From positions 100,624,942-100,688,941 of the forward strand of contig CM038044.1 in assembly GCA_021397845.1 (NCBI GenBank): DNA of 64,000 nucleotides. Direction: 5' to 3'. Source of the stretch: Areca catechu (lineage: Eukaryota; Streptophyta; Magnoliopsida; Arecales; Arecaceae). The translations under genes were made by a program, and so were the position numbers. This document shows positions 9,793-20,114 of the stretch, one piece after another (position 1 is the first letter of the stretch; each line of letters begins with the position of its first letter). The notes beneath the pieces were generated by a model, which was not told where the DNA came from, did no database searches, and saw nothing but the letters and a program-made list of their open reading frames with translations.

Positions 9793-11409
9793 CCTTGCCC
9801 GAAGAATTAGGGTTTTCTGGTTTTGTAATAAGGGTTGACTTGGTCAACTCAATTATAGTCTTGAGTCTGTATTTCCCTACAATTTAAATTTTGTTGAGTC
9901 ATGTTGACTCAGTACAAGTCCTAGTAGTGGCCTAGGTCTTCTCCAGGTTGGTGCCACCTTTTTCAAGTCAAGGTCCAGGGTGCCACATTTTCTCCCTGGC
10001 TCAAGTAAGTGGGTGCCACACTCCCAGCCACACGCCAGAGTCCAAGGGGCACCACATCTCCATCCAGTGTACTTTGGTCCCCACACCACAAGAAAGCAGG
10101 TCCCTTCTTTCATGCGCCACTTAAGGAGAAATCAATTTAGGATCCTCAATCCAAGGAGGCGCCCAAAATATTTCCATAAGAGCCAAGCTATGAAAAGAAA
10201 GGAGTAAAGCTTGGGGAGCAAGACTAGGAGGCGCCCAAATATTTCCAAATAAAACCAGGTATGGAAGGAAGAAAATTTTTCTTGAAGAGCAAGGTTAGGA
10301 GGTGCCCAAATACTTCCAAATAAAACAAAGCATGGAAGGAAAAATATTCTTCTTGAAGAGCAAGGCTAGGAGGCGCCACCTACTTACCATTTGGAGCCAC
10401 CAATCAACACTTATGGAAGCTCTTGGCCGGCCATATGAGAAGGATTTGACTCTACAAGCCTAATTTGAGGGTCCATCCTATTAGTCCCACATGGAAAGAT
10501 GTAAAACCCTGACCTCTTGTAAAGACCTATAAAATAAACCCCTCTTGTAAGTTTTAAAGGAGACTGATGAATGAATTCAAATTTTGTGTGAGCAACTTTG
10601 TGTTTCTCTCTTCCGCACTTGCATTCAGGTGTTAAGCTCCGTGAGGAGTAAATCCGGGTTCCCTAGGAACCTTGAGGAGGTGTGAGATCTCCAACCCCAA
10701 AACCCTAGGTTAGCCACTTCAATTCCAAACCCTAGCCGCCCATCATCTTCTTCATTCCACCACACCCTAACCTACCCCATCTTCTCACAGCCCCTCTCTC
10801 CAAGTAGAGGCTGACCACCAGCATCCAGGTCCAGTTCGGCTACTTCGAATACAGAGCAAATCCCAGAGGAAGTCAGATTAGCATCCAGGAGAATCAGGAT
10901 TTCAGCAACATCAACTTTCAAGTTCTTCGTATCTGGTAAATCCTTCCTTTGAGTATCTGGTTCCATAACTTGTTCTTCTTCTTTCCCAGATCTTGAGTTC
11001 AGGAGAAGCCAACTCTGCCAAAGGACCAGTGTTGGAGGATCCATTGCGAAGATATCCGAATCCGAGGATCCAACAATCTGCTCAAGAGAGTCCTTCCACT
11101 AAACTCTGTGAAGATCACTGTCTGGTTCATAACCCTTCTCTTCTCTTTACTTCTGTCCTGTTGAAAGTTCAGAGCGAAACCCTAGGTCTGGGAGTTTCTC
11201 AACCCCCAGTGATCATTTACTTCTGAACTACTCTGATAATCTAGTTTCTTTGAATTGTACTTTTAATTATTATATAGTTTCTTTCAATTTAGTTTAACTT
11301 TCCTTTGAGTCAAAGCCGACTTCTGAAAATATAAAAAAAAAAAAAAACAAAAGAAAAGAATTAGTCTTAATTTACTTCCGCATCGCATCATCTCTTTCGT
11401 TCTGCATCA
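9735..11409 (+). repeat. G1 3' LTR
   Basis: 1675 bp, TGGTGCGGGCACCA to TGCATCA, followed by the target duplication ACTCT (11410-11414). A purine-rich stretch (CCGGGAGAAT) just before it is the likely polypurine tract. It is 77 bp longer than the 5' LTR, mostly because it has one more 72-bp internal unit. Confidence 0.93.
10154..10367 (+). repeat. Three 71-72-bp tandem units in the G1 3' LTR
   Basis: Units start AGGAGGCGCCCAAA or AGGAGGTGCCCAAA at 10154, 10226 and 10297, with a partial fourth at 10368. The 5' LTR has only two (2921, 2992). Both LTRs are copied from one template at insertion, so a unit was lost or gained later, or during reverse transcription. Confidence 0.85.
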
Positions 11410-11640
11410 ACTCTCCGCCATTGTTTGATCGCAGACAGTTCACACTTCTACCCTGCTCCTCTTCTTCAGCTTTCCACACCTTGAGTCTTGAGAAGATTTC
11501 TGATTTTTTTTTCATGAAATAGACCCAAACCTTCTTATAAAAATCATCTATCAGGGTCAAGAAGTATCTCACTCTGTTTCTGGCTGAAATCAGAGCCAGT
11601 CCCCACACATCAGCATGAACTAGTTCCAACGGGGCTGCAC
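11410..11640 (-). pseudogene. Copia A integrase, upstream half (broken by G1)
   Basis: The minus strand encodes a Ty1/copia integrase core: MELVHADVWG, YFLTLIDDF, VWVYFMKKKSE and LRSNNGGE. The first and second catalytic Asp regions are recognisable, the second as SNNGGE (Asp replaced by Asn). The frame reads through the ACTCT duplication into the 1987-2501 segment, which shows that one integrase was cut by G1. A stop just upstream, near 11650, separates it from the pre-integrase region. Confidence 0.85.
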
Positions 11641-11799
11641 TTGGGCTGAACTATTGACAAATTGAACTCTCTTCTATTTTTCTATCTAGCATGGCTCACA
11701 CATCTCTAAAACTCTTCCATCCAGATCTAGAATCAATCCATGTTTGCTTAGCTCCTTCATCCCATGATCTCCGATATGGCCTAGGTGGCATTGCCACAA

Positions 11800-12288
11800 T
11801 CAATGAACCCCCTGCTGATCCTTCATTGTTGCTGCTATATCAATCTCCTCAGCCACAACTGATCCCACCATGCTGTAGAGGTTATTATCCAACCTCCTAC
11901 CTCTCATCACAATCATAGCTCCATTTGAGATATTTAGAACTTCACTCCTGGCTTGACTGCTAAAGCTGAAACCACTCCGCTCGAGGTAGCCAAGTGACAC
12001 TAGATTTTTCTTCAATTCGGGAACATGCTTTATATTTGTAAGAGTCCTTATGATCCCATCAAACATCCTCACTTGAATACTTCCAATACTAGTGACCTTG
12101 CATGAGTGATTATCCCCAAGTGTCATGCTTTCGTCATCAATCTTGGTATAGGTTGCAAACCAAGACTGGTTCGGGGTATAGTGATGCGAACAGGCAGAGT
12201 CAAGAGTCCATATATTTGTGTGATGCCTGTGACTATCTGATACAACCAAGAGGTCATCCTCAATCTCTTTATCAGTCACCATGCTCAA
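11800..12288 (-). CDS. Copia A protease and pre-integrase region
   Basis: 162 residues of the copia A polyprotein on the minus strand. WTLDSACSHHYTP (about residues 28-40) is the copia aspartic protease site, with DSA in place of the DSG/DTG triad. Then come MTLGDNHSCKV, NIKHVPELKKNLVSLGYLE and a basic stretch leading to the pre-integrase region. The protease would cleave the Gag-Pol polyprotein in the particle. It ends at a stop within the pre-integrase; remnants of that domain continue to about 11641. The first Met is internal to a larger gene. Confidence 0.8.
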   Translation of the reverse strand: MSMVTDKEIEDDLLVVSDSHRHHTNIWTLDSACSHHYTPNQSWFATYTKIDDESMTLGDNHSCKVTSIGSIQVRMFDGIIRTLTNIKHVPELKKNLVSLGYLERSGFSFSSQARSEVLNISNGAMIVMRGRRLDNNLYSMVGSVVAEEIDIAATMKDQQGVH

Positions 12289-12333
12289 ATAATCAGATCC
12301 TCCTTTTTCTCCCTTATGGTTATTCCACTATGG

Positions 12334-13058
12334 GCAATCCCGTTTAAAGTGCCCGATCTCTTTGCACTTGTAGCACTTTGTTTCATCCTGCTTCTGCTCT
12401 TCCTTCGAGACTTTGAATATCCCCTCTACTTGGATCTTTCCCTTCCTCTTCCAAATCACTCCCCCACAGTCAAGCCCTCCTAGGGAACACCTTCCTTGGT
12501 CAACTTCTCTCTCTGCTCATTAAACCGCAGCACCGAGACCATATCTTCATACTCCAGGATCTCCTTACCGTAGAGTAGTGTAGTAACAAATGAATCAAAG
12601 GAAGGGGGCAGCGAGCAAAGCAAAAGCAATGATTTGTTTTCCTCCTCTAACTTCATCCCAATGTTTAGCAACTCATTACACATCTGGTCAAGATTTTGAA
12701 TGTGATCCACTATGTTTCCGCCCTCCTGTATTCGAAGACTGTAGAGCCTCTTTTTTAGCATCAGTTTGTTGCACATGTTCTTCCCCATGTGGAGACTGTG
12801 CAACTTCGACCACAAACCCTTCAGGGTCTTCTCCTCTATCATCAAGTAGAGAGCTACATCTACCAAACACCCTCTAATCATGGCACAAGCCTTCTTTTTC
12901 AAGGACATCCATTGCTTCTCCAACAACCCATCAGGCTTTTCCTCCAATGCTTGATTCAGATCCAACTAAACCAAGAGATCTTCCACACGGACTTTCCGTA
13001 TAAAAAAATTTCTTTTTCTATTAAACTTTTCAAAATCAACATTCATGCTGCTACCCAT
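12334..13058 (-). pseudogene. gag: Copia A gag (broken)
   Basis: The minus-strand ATG at 13058 starts MGSSMNVDFEKFNRKRNFF, typical of copia gag of the UBN2 type. An in-frame TAG lies at 12966-12968. The frame then continues with a 161-residue block (MIRGCL, LWSKLHSLHM, KLMLKKRLYSLRIQEG, DHIQNLDQMCNELLN, LLLLCSLPPSFDSFVTTLLYG), the conserved copia gag core. A stop at 12480 is followed by a zinc knuckle in 12334-12375 (CYKCKEIGHFKRDC). Gag should package element RNA; this copy cannot give a full protein. Confidence 0.85.
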
Positions 13059-13192
13059 GGCCGGATCTAAGCCAAACATGCAATAAATAAACTAAGGGAT
13101 TTGAGAAATACCTTGACAGGAACCTTGCTGAAATTTCTGCACTTGAAGATCTGCAACTTCTAGTGTCTCTCATGAACTCCACACAACTTAGG

Positions 13193-13203
13193 TTCTGATA
13201 CCA
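13193..13203 (-). other. Copia A primer binding site
   Basis: The minus strand reads TGGTATCAGAA, five bases from the LTR edge at 13209. This is the initiator-Met-type primer site and fixes copia A as minus-strand, with its 5' LTR on the right. Confidence 0.75.
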
Positions 13204-13208
13204 CTTAA

Positions 13209-14117
13209 TGGAGCACGTTCCCAGGTGCATGGACAACATTTTACTAGCAACCAGCCTTAAAACATTATATTGGAAGCATTAGCAACAGGGGATTGAAGTA
13301 ATCAGCCTGGCAGGGATTCAGCTTTCTTATGCAAAAATCTGTTAATTTGTTCAGAGTGCCCCGAATGTTCTAGATTTGATGTGGACATGAAACCACCTCT
13401 CTTGGGACCTCCAACTAGTGAGGATTCAACCTTACAAAGATCTTGGTCAAACTCCAAAAGGGTAGAGAGAGGGATGACTCCAAAGATGATTGCTACTAGG
13501 TTTCCTACTTGGACTAGGAAACCATGACAATCTTCTTCCAATGCCCACCAATCTAACCAAACCTCTTCCAGATCCAATCCCCCTCTAAATAGGACCTGAA
13601 ACCAACCATGAAAAGGCTTAAGATTATCACATTTGATTGTAATAGGATTTGCAAGTGGGTGACACAAGAATCCCTTGTGTTAGGGATTCCTACTTCGACT
13701 AGGAGTCCTTAGGCGCTAAGGAATTTCCCCTTCCTAGGATATGGTGGCTTAGATGCTAATATTACCTTGATAGAGAGTGACAACCAGAAAGGAAGAGAGG
13801 AATGAAGAAGATGGATATCAGGAAGAAAAGGTTATTTCACTACGACGGCTCCAATCAGCCCCATATACAAAGTATATATATACTAGGTCACCATGACCTA
13901 ACCCTAAAACTCCCATAAGCCACCTTAATGCATACTTAAGTTTCCCAAGCCCAAGTACACCCTTGATTCAGCCCAATCATATATACCTAGGACTCAAAAC
14001 TAGCCCAATACAAGTTGGCCCCTTGAGGCCTAAGTCCCATAAACCTCAAGATCTGAAAGGCTAACAGCCTTTCATCCTAGGGTCCAAATTAGCCCTAGAA
14101 ATTTCATGACAACATCA
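13209..14117 (-). repeat. Copia A 5' LTR
   Basis: The left edge (TGGAGCACG on the plus strand) is set by the primer site. The right edge near 14117 is inferred from CA at the point where another copia gag begins. It contains a TA-rich stretch near 13875 that may hold the TATA box. No second copy is seen in the window, so the right edge is uncertain. Frames such as 13302-13667 are chance. Confidence 0.6.
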
Positions 14118-14509
14118 TGATCATTGGACCTTGGCCTTAGCCTTAGTTTCCTGAGCCTTGGAAGCACTACATGAGACCCAACACGACTATGCTTTTCATA
14201 AAGCTCTTTAAGATTGAGCAATATAGACTAAGGTTCCATTTTTTCATATTGCCTCTGCAACTCATTACTCATAGAGGCCAACATGATGCACTTGATAGTC
14301 ATGCTATCATTCTACCATATTTTATATATGGCCCTTTCCTCCTTAGTAGCATCCTCTCCTACCAAATCTGGGTTAGGAGAATCGAGGATAAAGGCAAGCT
14401 TTTCCTAAGCTAATACAATCCTCAGGTTCCTTAACTAGTCCACAAAATTCGGATCGGTCAACTAGTTGTTGGCATCCAAGATGCCCTGCAGTGAAAGAGT
14501 AGTAGCCAT
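14118..14509 (-). pseudogene. gag: Second minus-strand Ty1/copia gag, N-terminus
   Basis: The minus-strand ATG at 14509 starts MATTLSLQGILDAN. Then come LTDPNFVD, LRNLRIVL, FILDSPNPD and MLASMSNELQRQYEKM, the standard start of a Tork/Angela-type copia gag. Several Trp and Gln codons are now stops. It ends where the copia A LTR begins, so copia A probably inserted into this gag. 14510-14652 is AT-rich leader with no primer site that I can identify. Confidence 0.8.
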
Positions 14510-14652
14510 AATGTAAAAACTATATTAAAAAAAGAAAAACTATATTAAATAAAGAAGAACTATGAGCAGACCACTCATGATGATATTCATACTTAGACAA
14601 GGACTTTTGCATCTAATTGTGTCTCCCACTATTTTCTTTCGAATACCATAAC

Positions 14653-15972
14653 TGATATAGGATGCAAAATGGAGTTTTAAACTTAGAACCTAGCAAACTA
14701 AAATGAGCAATGATTCTACCACATATCAGCTAGATTCATGCATAAGAGGAAGCAAATAAATTTAATGTAAGAGACTATTAGATGAAAGTTATATTACCCA
14801 TAATGTAGCTTCAATTCAATCAAAAGTAGAAAGGACCTAATGATTGAGAAACCATTCTAACTAGGACATATACCTTCAAACAATCAGATCTAAGACTCTA
14901 GGAAGGGTACTCTTCCCAACAATGAGCTCTCACACTTTTGGTGGTGGTTTAATTTCAGCACTCCAAGTACTAGTGGTTGGACTTGAAGACTATCACTCCT
15001 TGGATGGAAGACTCCTAACATAAATGGTTCTGAAGCAAAGTAAACCTCCTCTTCAGCTCGAGATCAAGGAGGATCCTGTAATTGAGGGCATTAGTGGGTA
15101 TTAGAAAGATGAGAGAAAATAAAAGTAAAGATTTAGAAGGAGAAAAAGGAAATGGTTGTTGGCATCTTGGAGGAATATGTTGGCATCTTGGATGAGAGGT
15201 GGGTGTATGGATGAAGAGTTGGGTGTCTTGGATGAAGAGATTGGCATCTTAAATGAAGTGGTTGGGCCTCACACCCTCTCCTTCTCGAAGTGTCAAATAC
15301 AACAAAGCAAATGGAAGAAGAAAAGAAGCTCTCATTCATTCATGATAATAGCTTGATTATAAGAGGGTTAGGGATATTTATAGACTTTGCTAGCCCTTTC
15401 AACTTTGAATTACAAGCTTAAAGACTGGAGTGAAGAGTGGAGCGAGAAGTGGGATTCATGCATGAAGAAAGGAGAAATAAGTGGGGCATCCAACTAGCTT
15501 TCAAACTTCAATTCTTGGGTGCCTAAATTGAGATGATGTGGCATGGGAGGTGAGGTGTCATCCAATCTTAGCATGGAAGGTGAGGTGGCTTCCATCTTGG
15601 CATGGTGATGTGGCATTTCAATTTGGCATGGTGGTTGAGGTGGTTTGCTCCATCCAATCTTCAAGTTTCATGATCTTGATCTTGCCTAATTTGAACCCTA
15701 CTTGAACCTAACTTACAAGACCCAACTAATTACAAGACCAAATTGAACCCAACTTAACCAAATTGAACCCAACAAGACTAAATTGAACCTAACAAGACTA
15801 AATTGAAATTGAAATTGGAATAGATTTGACTCTAATTACAGGACTCATGCTAAAATTAAAAAAAACAAACTTGAAGCCAAAATTGAGTTTGACTTATTTA
15901 GTTGTAATCCATAAGGAGCTTGACTTGATTAGGTTTGATTGAAGTCTGTTACGAATTTTGGTGCCTGCACCA
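14653..15972 (-). repeat. 3' LTR of truncated chromovirus F
   Basis: The right edge reads TGGTGCCTGCACCA, the same head as the G1 and G2 LTRs when read on the minus strand, and is followed by the end of a pol gene. The left edge (TGATATAGG at 14653) is inferred from the related G2 LTR, which starts TGATGTGGC. Sections such as 'aaggaggatcctg' resemble G2. Length is about 1.3 kb. The short open frames at 15133-15356 are non-coding. Confidence 0.65.
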
Positions 15973-17067
15973 ATTCTCTCGGGGTGGAAAGGACTCGACC
16001 CTATCGAGTATGGGTCAACTTGATTTTGGTAGTATTATAGTAAGTCTAGGTTGATCCTTTGCAGATCCTCTCGAGTAATCTACAAGTCTTCAGATTATGG
16101 TCGACCTTGCTAATGAACCAAATAGCGTTGATAGTCTTTATTCTGGGTGGTGATAATCTTATCATCCAGAATTCACTCAATCCTATCTCGTCGTTCTGGT
16201 AATGTGGCTGGTAGACACTCGGGAATAGGTTCACTCTAAAAAATGGGATCAGATCCAAAAGGCTCACTAGGTATCATTATTGGTTTCTTATACTCTACTA
16301 GGTCTGAGATATTGAAAGTTGAACTGATACCTAAGTCAGATGGTAACTCAAGCCATAGGCATTAGGTCCAATTTTTTTTATTATTTTGAAAGGACCTGCA
16401 CCGCAGGCATGTAACTTTTTCATGATTTTGGGTGGGAACCATTTAGGTCTAAGCCTAATCATCACATAGTGTCCTTCATAAAACTCTTTGATTCTCTTAC
16501 AAGAATTAGCCATATGCTTATAAGTTTCATTACTCAAGTCAATTTTCTTACTAATCTCTTTGTGCAATTCTCTAACACGCTGTGCATATGACTCTATAGA
16601 CTCAGGAACTCATGCATACATGGGTAAAGGAACAAGGTCTATGGGCTTTCTTGGTTGGTATCCATGAAGAATCTCAAATGGACTTTCTCTAGTGGACCTA
16701 TTGACTGAGCTATTATAGGCAAATTCAGCACGTGGTAACAAAAGGTTTCAATTTACAATACTCTCACCAACTAGACATCTCAATAGGTTTCCAAGACTCC
16801 TATTCACCACTTTTGTTCGGCCATCAGTTTGTGGGTGGTAGGTGGTAGAAAACTTCAGTTTGGTTCCTAACATATGCCATAGGGTTTTTCAAAAATAACT
16901 AGTGAATCAGACATCCCTATCGAATATAATGGTTTTAGGCAAACCATGTAACCTAACCACTTCATTTAGGAATAGTTTGGCCACTTTTGAAGCATTGAAA
17001 GTTTGAGAACAAGGTAAAAAGTATGCCATCTTGGAAAATGATCGACCACAACATAGATGGAGTCATG
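15973..17067 (-). pseudogene. Chromovirus F integrase and chromodomain (decayed)
   Basis: Minus-strand remnants run in the order HDSIYVVVDHF (integrase core, about 17050), a decayed LFY...LP block, GTTEV-type DDE region near 16820, NETYKHMANS, HYVMIRLRPKWFPP, CGAGPFKIIKKIGPNAYG (16331-16567) and a chromodomain with stops (16020-16200). The protein matches G1 and G2 closely in order and motif. Many nonsense codons are present. Gag, protease, RT and RNase H are missing: the sequence stops at 17067, where a plus-strand LTR head begins. Confidence 0.8.
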
Positions 17068-17422
17068 TGGTGGGGGCACCAGGATCAGACATAGATTACT
17101 GGGCCCTATCTGGTTTACTTAGTTATGTGTCAAATTTTGTAATTAAGTAAGATTGAGTCTTGTAATAAGTTAAGGCTAGTTGATTTGTCTCAACCATAGT
17201 CCAGTCTTTGAGTCCTGTACTTGTGTATTAGTCCAATACCAGTCCAATTTTATACAAGAGAAGAGGTTATATAATTTTGGAGTTCCACCAGGCCTCATCT
17301 TGGAGCCAGAGGCCTTCATATCAGCTTATTGGGCCTTGTTTGCCATCCCAGGACCCAAGATTCCTTCCAGATGCCCCAGATGCCCTCTAGATGCCTTCCA
17401 GATGCCGTGATACCCTCCCGAT
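17068..17422 (+). repeat. LTR head fragment 1
   Basis: It starts TGGTGGGGGCACCAGGATC and runs on with the same sequence as the next entry ('cagacatagatta', then 'taagattgagtcttgtaata'). It ends with a C/T-rich repeat of 'cagatgcc' type. It is the beginning of a gypsy-type LTR cut after about 350 bp. Its position directly at the break in F integrase marks an insertion or deletion junction. Confidence 0.6.
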
Positions 17423-17645
17423 TGGTGCGAACACCAGGATCAGACACAGATCATTGGATCACATATGGTTTACTGATTAGGGTTTTAGAATCTTAGTCAT
17501 GTGTCACAATTTTGTAAGCAAGTAAGATTGAGTCTTGTAATAAGTTGAGACTAGTTGATTTGTCTTAACCCTAGTTAGTCATTGAGTCCTGTACTTGAGT
17601 ATTAGTCTAGTGAGAGTCCAATTTTTATACAAGAGAAGAGGTTAC
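17423..17645 (+). repeat. LTR head fragment 2 (same family as fragment 1)
   Basis: It starts TGGTGCGAACACCAGGATC and repeats the first 220 bp of fragment 1, up to 'agagaagaggtta'. Two heads of one LTR in direct order, both truncated, suggest unequal recombination or two insertions at nearly one site. SIRE-1 sequence follows. Confidence 0.6.
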
Positions 17646-17933
17646 CCTAGTTAGTCAGAACCCTAGTTTTAACAATTTTCCTCAACTTTTTATCTTCCGA
17701 TTTCATGTTTTTACGGTTAATCCCTAAACCAATATGCTTGATTTCATTCCTTTTTAAAACAAACCCTAGTTATTTTCCTTAAACAAGTGTCTTTTTAAAG
17801 CAAACCTAGACCTGTTTTCCCTCACTTTCAGTCACATCCTGGTCGAACCACTATTCTTAACTTGTTTAAACCGATCCCTATTCATTATCTTTACCCTCTT
17901 CTTCCTTCCCTTTCTTCCCTCAGCCTGATAGAA

Positions 17934-19497
17934 ATGGATCCTAGGAAGAGATTGGCAGTGAAGTGGAAGTCTGGACAGAGTTCAAAGAGAAGATAGAAGG
18001 CCAGGCATGACATTGGACAGACTAGTAGTTCAACAGCTCCTAGATCACCCCTTGCAGAGAGGATGGCAGGGAAGGCAGTGGCAACCGGCAGGTGGATGGA
18101 TCTTGAGTTCTTTGACCGACAGCACTTTCAGATCAGACAGACACTTTCAGATGCTAGGTTAGTACCCTTCTGTACCATGCAGGAGAGGTACTATCCTTAT
18201 TTGGTGTGGGAGTTCTATGAAGGACTTGATTATCGTCGTCTATTGTGGAGCACTACAGTCAGGGGTGTACATATTCCTTTATCAGAGGAGGTTTTGAGTC
18301 GAGTATGGGAGATCCCACACAAAGGGATCTGTATCTTTACTGTTAAGGATTGGGAGGAGGCCTTTCGGTGCATCCTAGAAAGAGAGGATGTTCGCGGAGT
18401 GACAGTGGTCACTGCGAACTAGTTATCCATCGAGATGAGGCTTCTCCATCACATCACAATGCGGATTCTGCTCCTGAAGACTGGCAGGTTTGACTTTATC
18501 ATGGAGCGGGAGCTGATGCCATGGTGAGCTTGACTCAGAGGACTCAGATAGACCTCCCATCACTTATGTTAGCCCAGATGAGAGACGCAGTGACACAAAG
18601 GAGGCACTGCTTGCCATACGAGATGGCTCTTACTCGTCTTTTCCGATCTTACAGAGTTCCTTTGGAGGGGGAGACCTCCAAGGAGATACTTCACACAGAT
18701 GTTTATGACAAGCGATCCCTACACCATATGGGTTATAGACTGGTCGCTGGATGTTGGATTTGCAGAGAGTCTGGTCAGGAGCCAGATGAGGAGGATGAGC
18801 TGAGAGAGGCCAAGGCCAGGCCATCAAAGCTAGTTGGTACACCTTCTCGGGTTGGACCTGCATCAGAGACTCCTGCAGCTACCCCTTGTGCTCCTTCTCC
18901 GTCTACTACTGATATATCTTTTGAGGAGCACACCAGACAGCAGTTCACTGAGTTGAGGAGTGAGATTATTGGATTAGGTGTCAGGATGACTCAGTTGCAC
19001 ATCGAGATTGAGGACCTTAAAGCCCATACTACTTTGGAGCATACTGAGATGCGTCGTACCATAGAGGTGGGATTCGCTCGCATCGAGGATTCGCTCGCAT
19101 CGAGGATTTGCTTAGATCCCTTCTTCCTCCAGCAGCTCCTACGGCTCCACATGATGATGGTGATGATGATGACCACCAAGATGGACACGATGATACTGTT
19201 GGTGGTGGTGATCAAGATGACGGGAGTGAGGACAGAGCTACTGATGATGAAGGTGATAGCGACAGTGATGGTGGTGCAGATGGATATGAGATGGTCAGCC
19301 GAGAGCCACAGACTAAAGCTATTCCTCCAGTTGATCCGTATGACACGTCGATCTCTACTGCTCCTGCGTTCATCACACCCGCTGAGGCTCTTCCACCTCT
19401 ATCTACTAGATCTTCTAGGGTTGTACCCAAGATAGGACATTCTACTAGGACTACGAGCCGTGGTATTTTGAAGACTCCTAGAGGTCTAGCTTCATAG
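17934..19497 (+). pseudogene. SIRE-1 extra 3' ORF (env-position, plant transposon protein type)
   Basis: The ATG at 17934 gives MDPRKRLAVKWKSG. The body has FFDRQHFQIRQTL, FCTMQERYYPYLVWEFYEG, VRGVHIPLSEEVLSRVW and AFRCILEREDV, then a helical region with LLHHI, RLFRSYRVPL and HTDVYDKRSLHHMGY. It ends in an acidic Asp-rich tail. The same protein is read from SIRE-2 and SIRE-3. Breaks: TAG at 17994 and 18420, a frameshift near 18520, and a 17-bp tandem duplication at 19074-19107 that shifts the frame again. No signal peptide or membrane segment is evident, so an envelope role is not supported here. Its function is unknown. Confidence 0.8.
19074..19107 (+). repeat. 17-bp tandem duplication in the SIRE-1 3' ORF
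   Basis: TCGCTCGCATCGAGGAT occurs twice without a gap (19074-19090, 19091-19107). The extra 17 bases shift the frame from ARIED into the Pro/Asp-rich tail, which is read in another frame from 19108. Confidence 0.9.
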
Positions 19498-20114
19498 ATG
19501 TTTATTTTGTTGTTATTATCATTTATGTTTCATGCTTATGTACTCTTGTTAATGTACTCTGTTGTATGTTTCAGTGTTGCTAATTGATTCAGCAAATTTT
19601 GTACTAAAAACACTCTTTGATATATATACATATATATATATATATATATTCCATTTTTGTGCTCATATTGATTGAATTCACTTCATTTAAATTTGGCTTT
19701 GACAATATTGACTTTGACCCTACTCTTCGGCTTTGATACCTATTTACTTTTGAAAAACTAAACCTTGTATGAGCTCTAATACCTTCTTTGTCTAAGTGCA
19801 TTTATTGAGGGGGAGTTTACTCCCTATACTATTTAATGATTGACAAAAAGGGAGAGTAGGATATAAAATTTTCAAATTTTATGTTTTATACTTCAATTAA
19901 AACTTGCTTTGATACAAATTGCTCTGAAATGATCTGACACAAAATGTTTTACAAAGGGGGAGGGTAAATGTAGTTTTCGCACTTAAATTATACCTCTCAT
20001 CTATTAAATTTGTATTGTATGAGCTTGAGATCATGTTTATGAAGTATCATATCTAAAAATTGAATTTGAATGCTTATATACTCAAAATTCTGTCATCATC
20101 AAAAAGGGGAAGAT
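19498..20114 (+). other. SIRE-1 3' untranslated region with polypurine blocks
   Basis: AT-rich, with a (TA)n run at about 19620-19650. Purine blocks of the polypurine-tract type occur near 19842 (AAAAAGGGAGAG), 19955 (AAAGGGGGAGGG) and at the LTR edge (AAAAAGGGGAAGAT, 20101-20114). The last is the functional tract by position. SIRE-2 and SIRE-3 have similar sets. Confidence 0.7.

Larger units (their letters stand above)
2502..11409 (+). mobile_element. G1: complete Ty3/gypsy chromovirus
   Basis: Two near-identical LTRs (2502-4099 and 9735-11409) start TGGTGCGGGCACCA and end TGCATCA. They flank a primer binding site and a gag-protease-RT-RNase H-integrase-chromodomain polyprotein. The 5-bp target duplication ACTCT is present at 2497-2501 and 11410-11414. 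The insertion split a minus-strand copia integrase, whose reading frame resumes across the duplication. Gag carries four nonsense codons and integrase one nonsense codon plus a frameshift, so this copy is not autonomous. The high LTR similarity seen by eye suggests a fairly recent insertion; divergence was not computed. Confidence 0.95.

Noticed and set aside
19620..19650. (TA)n run as a functional element
   Set aside because: A simple microsatellite in an AT-rich untranslated region, with nothing to support a role.
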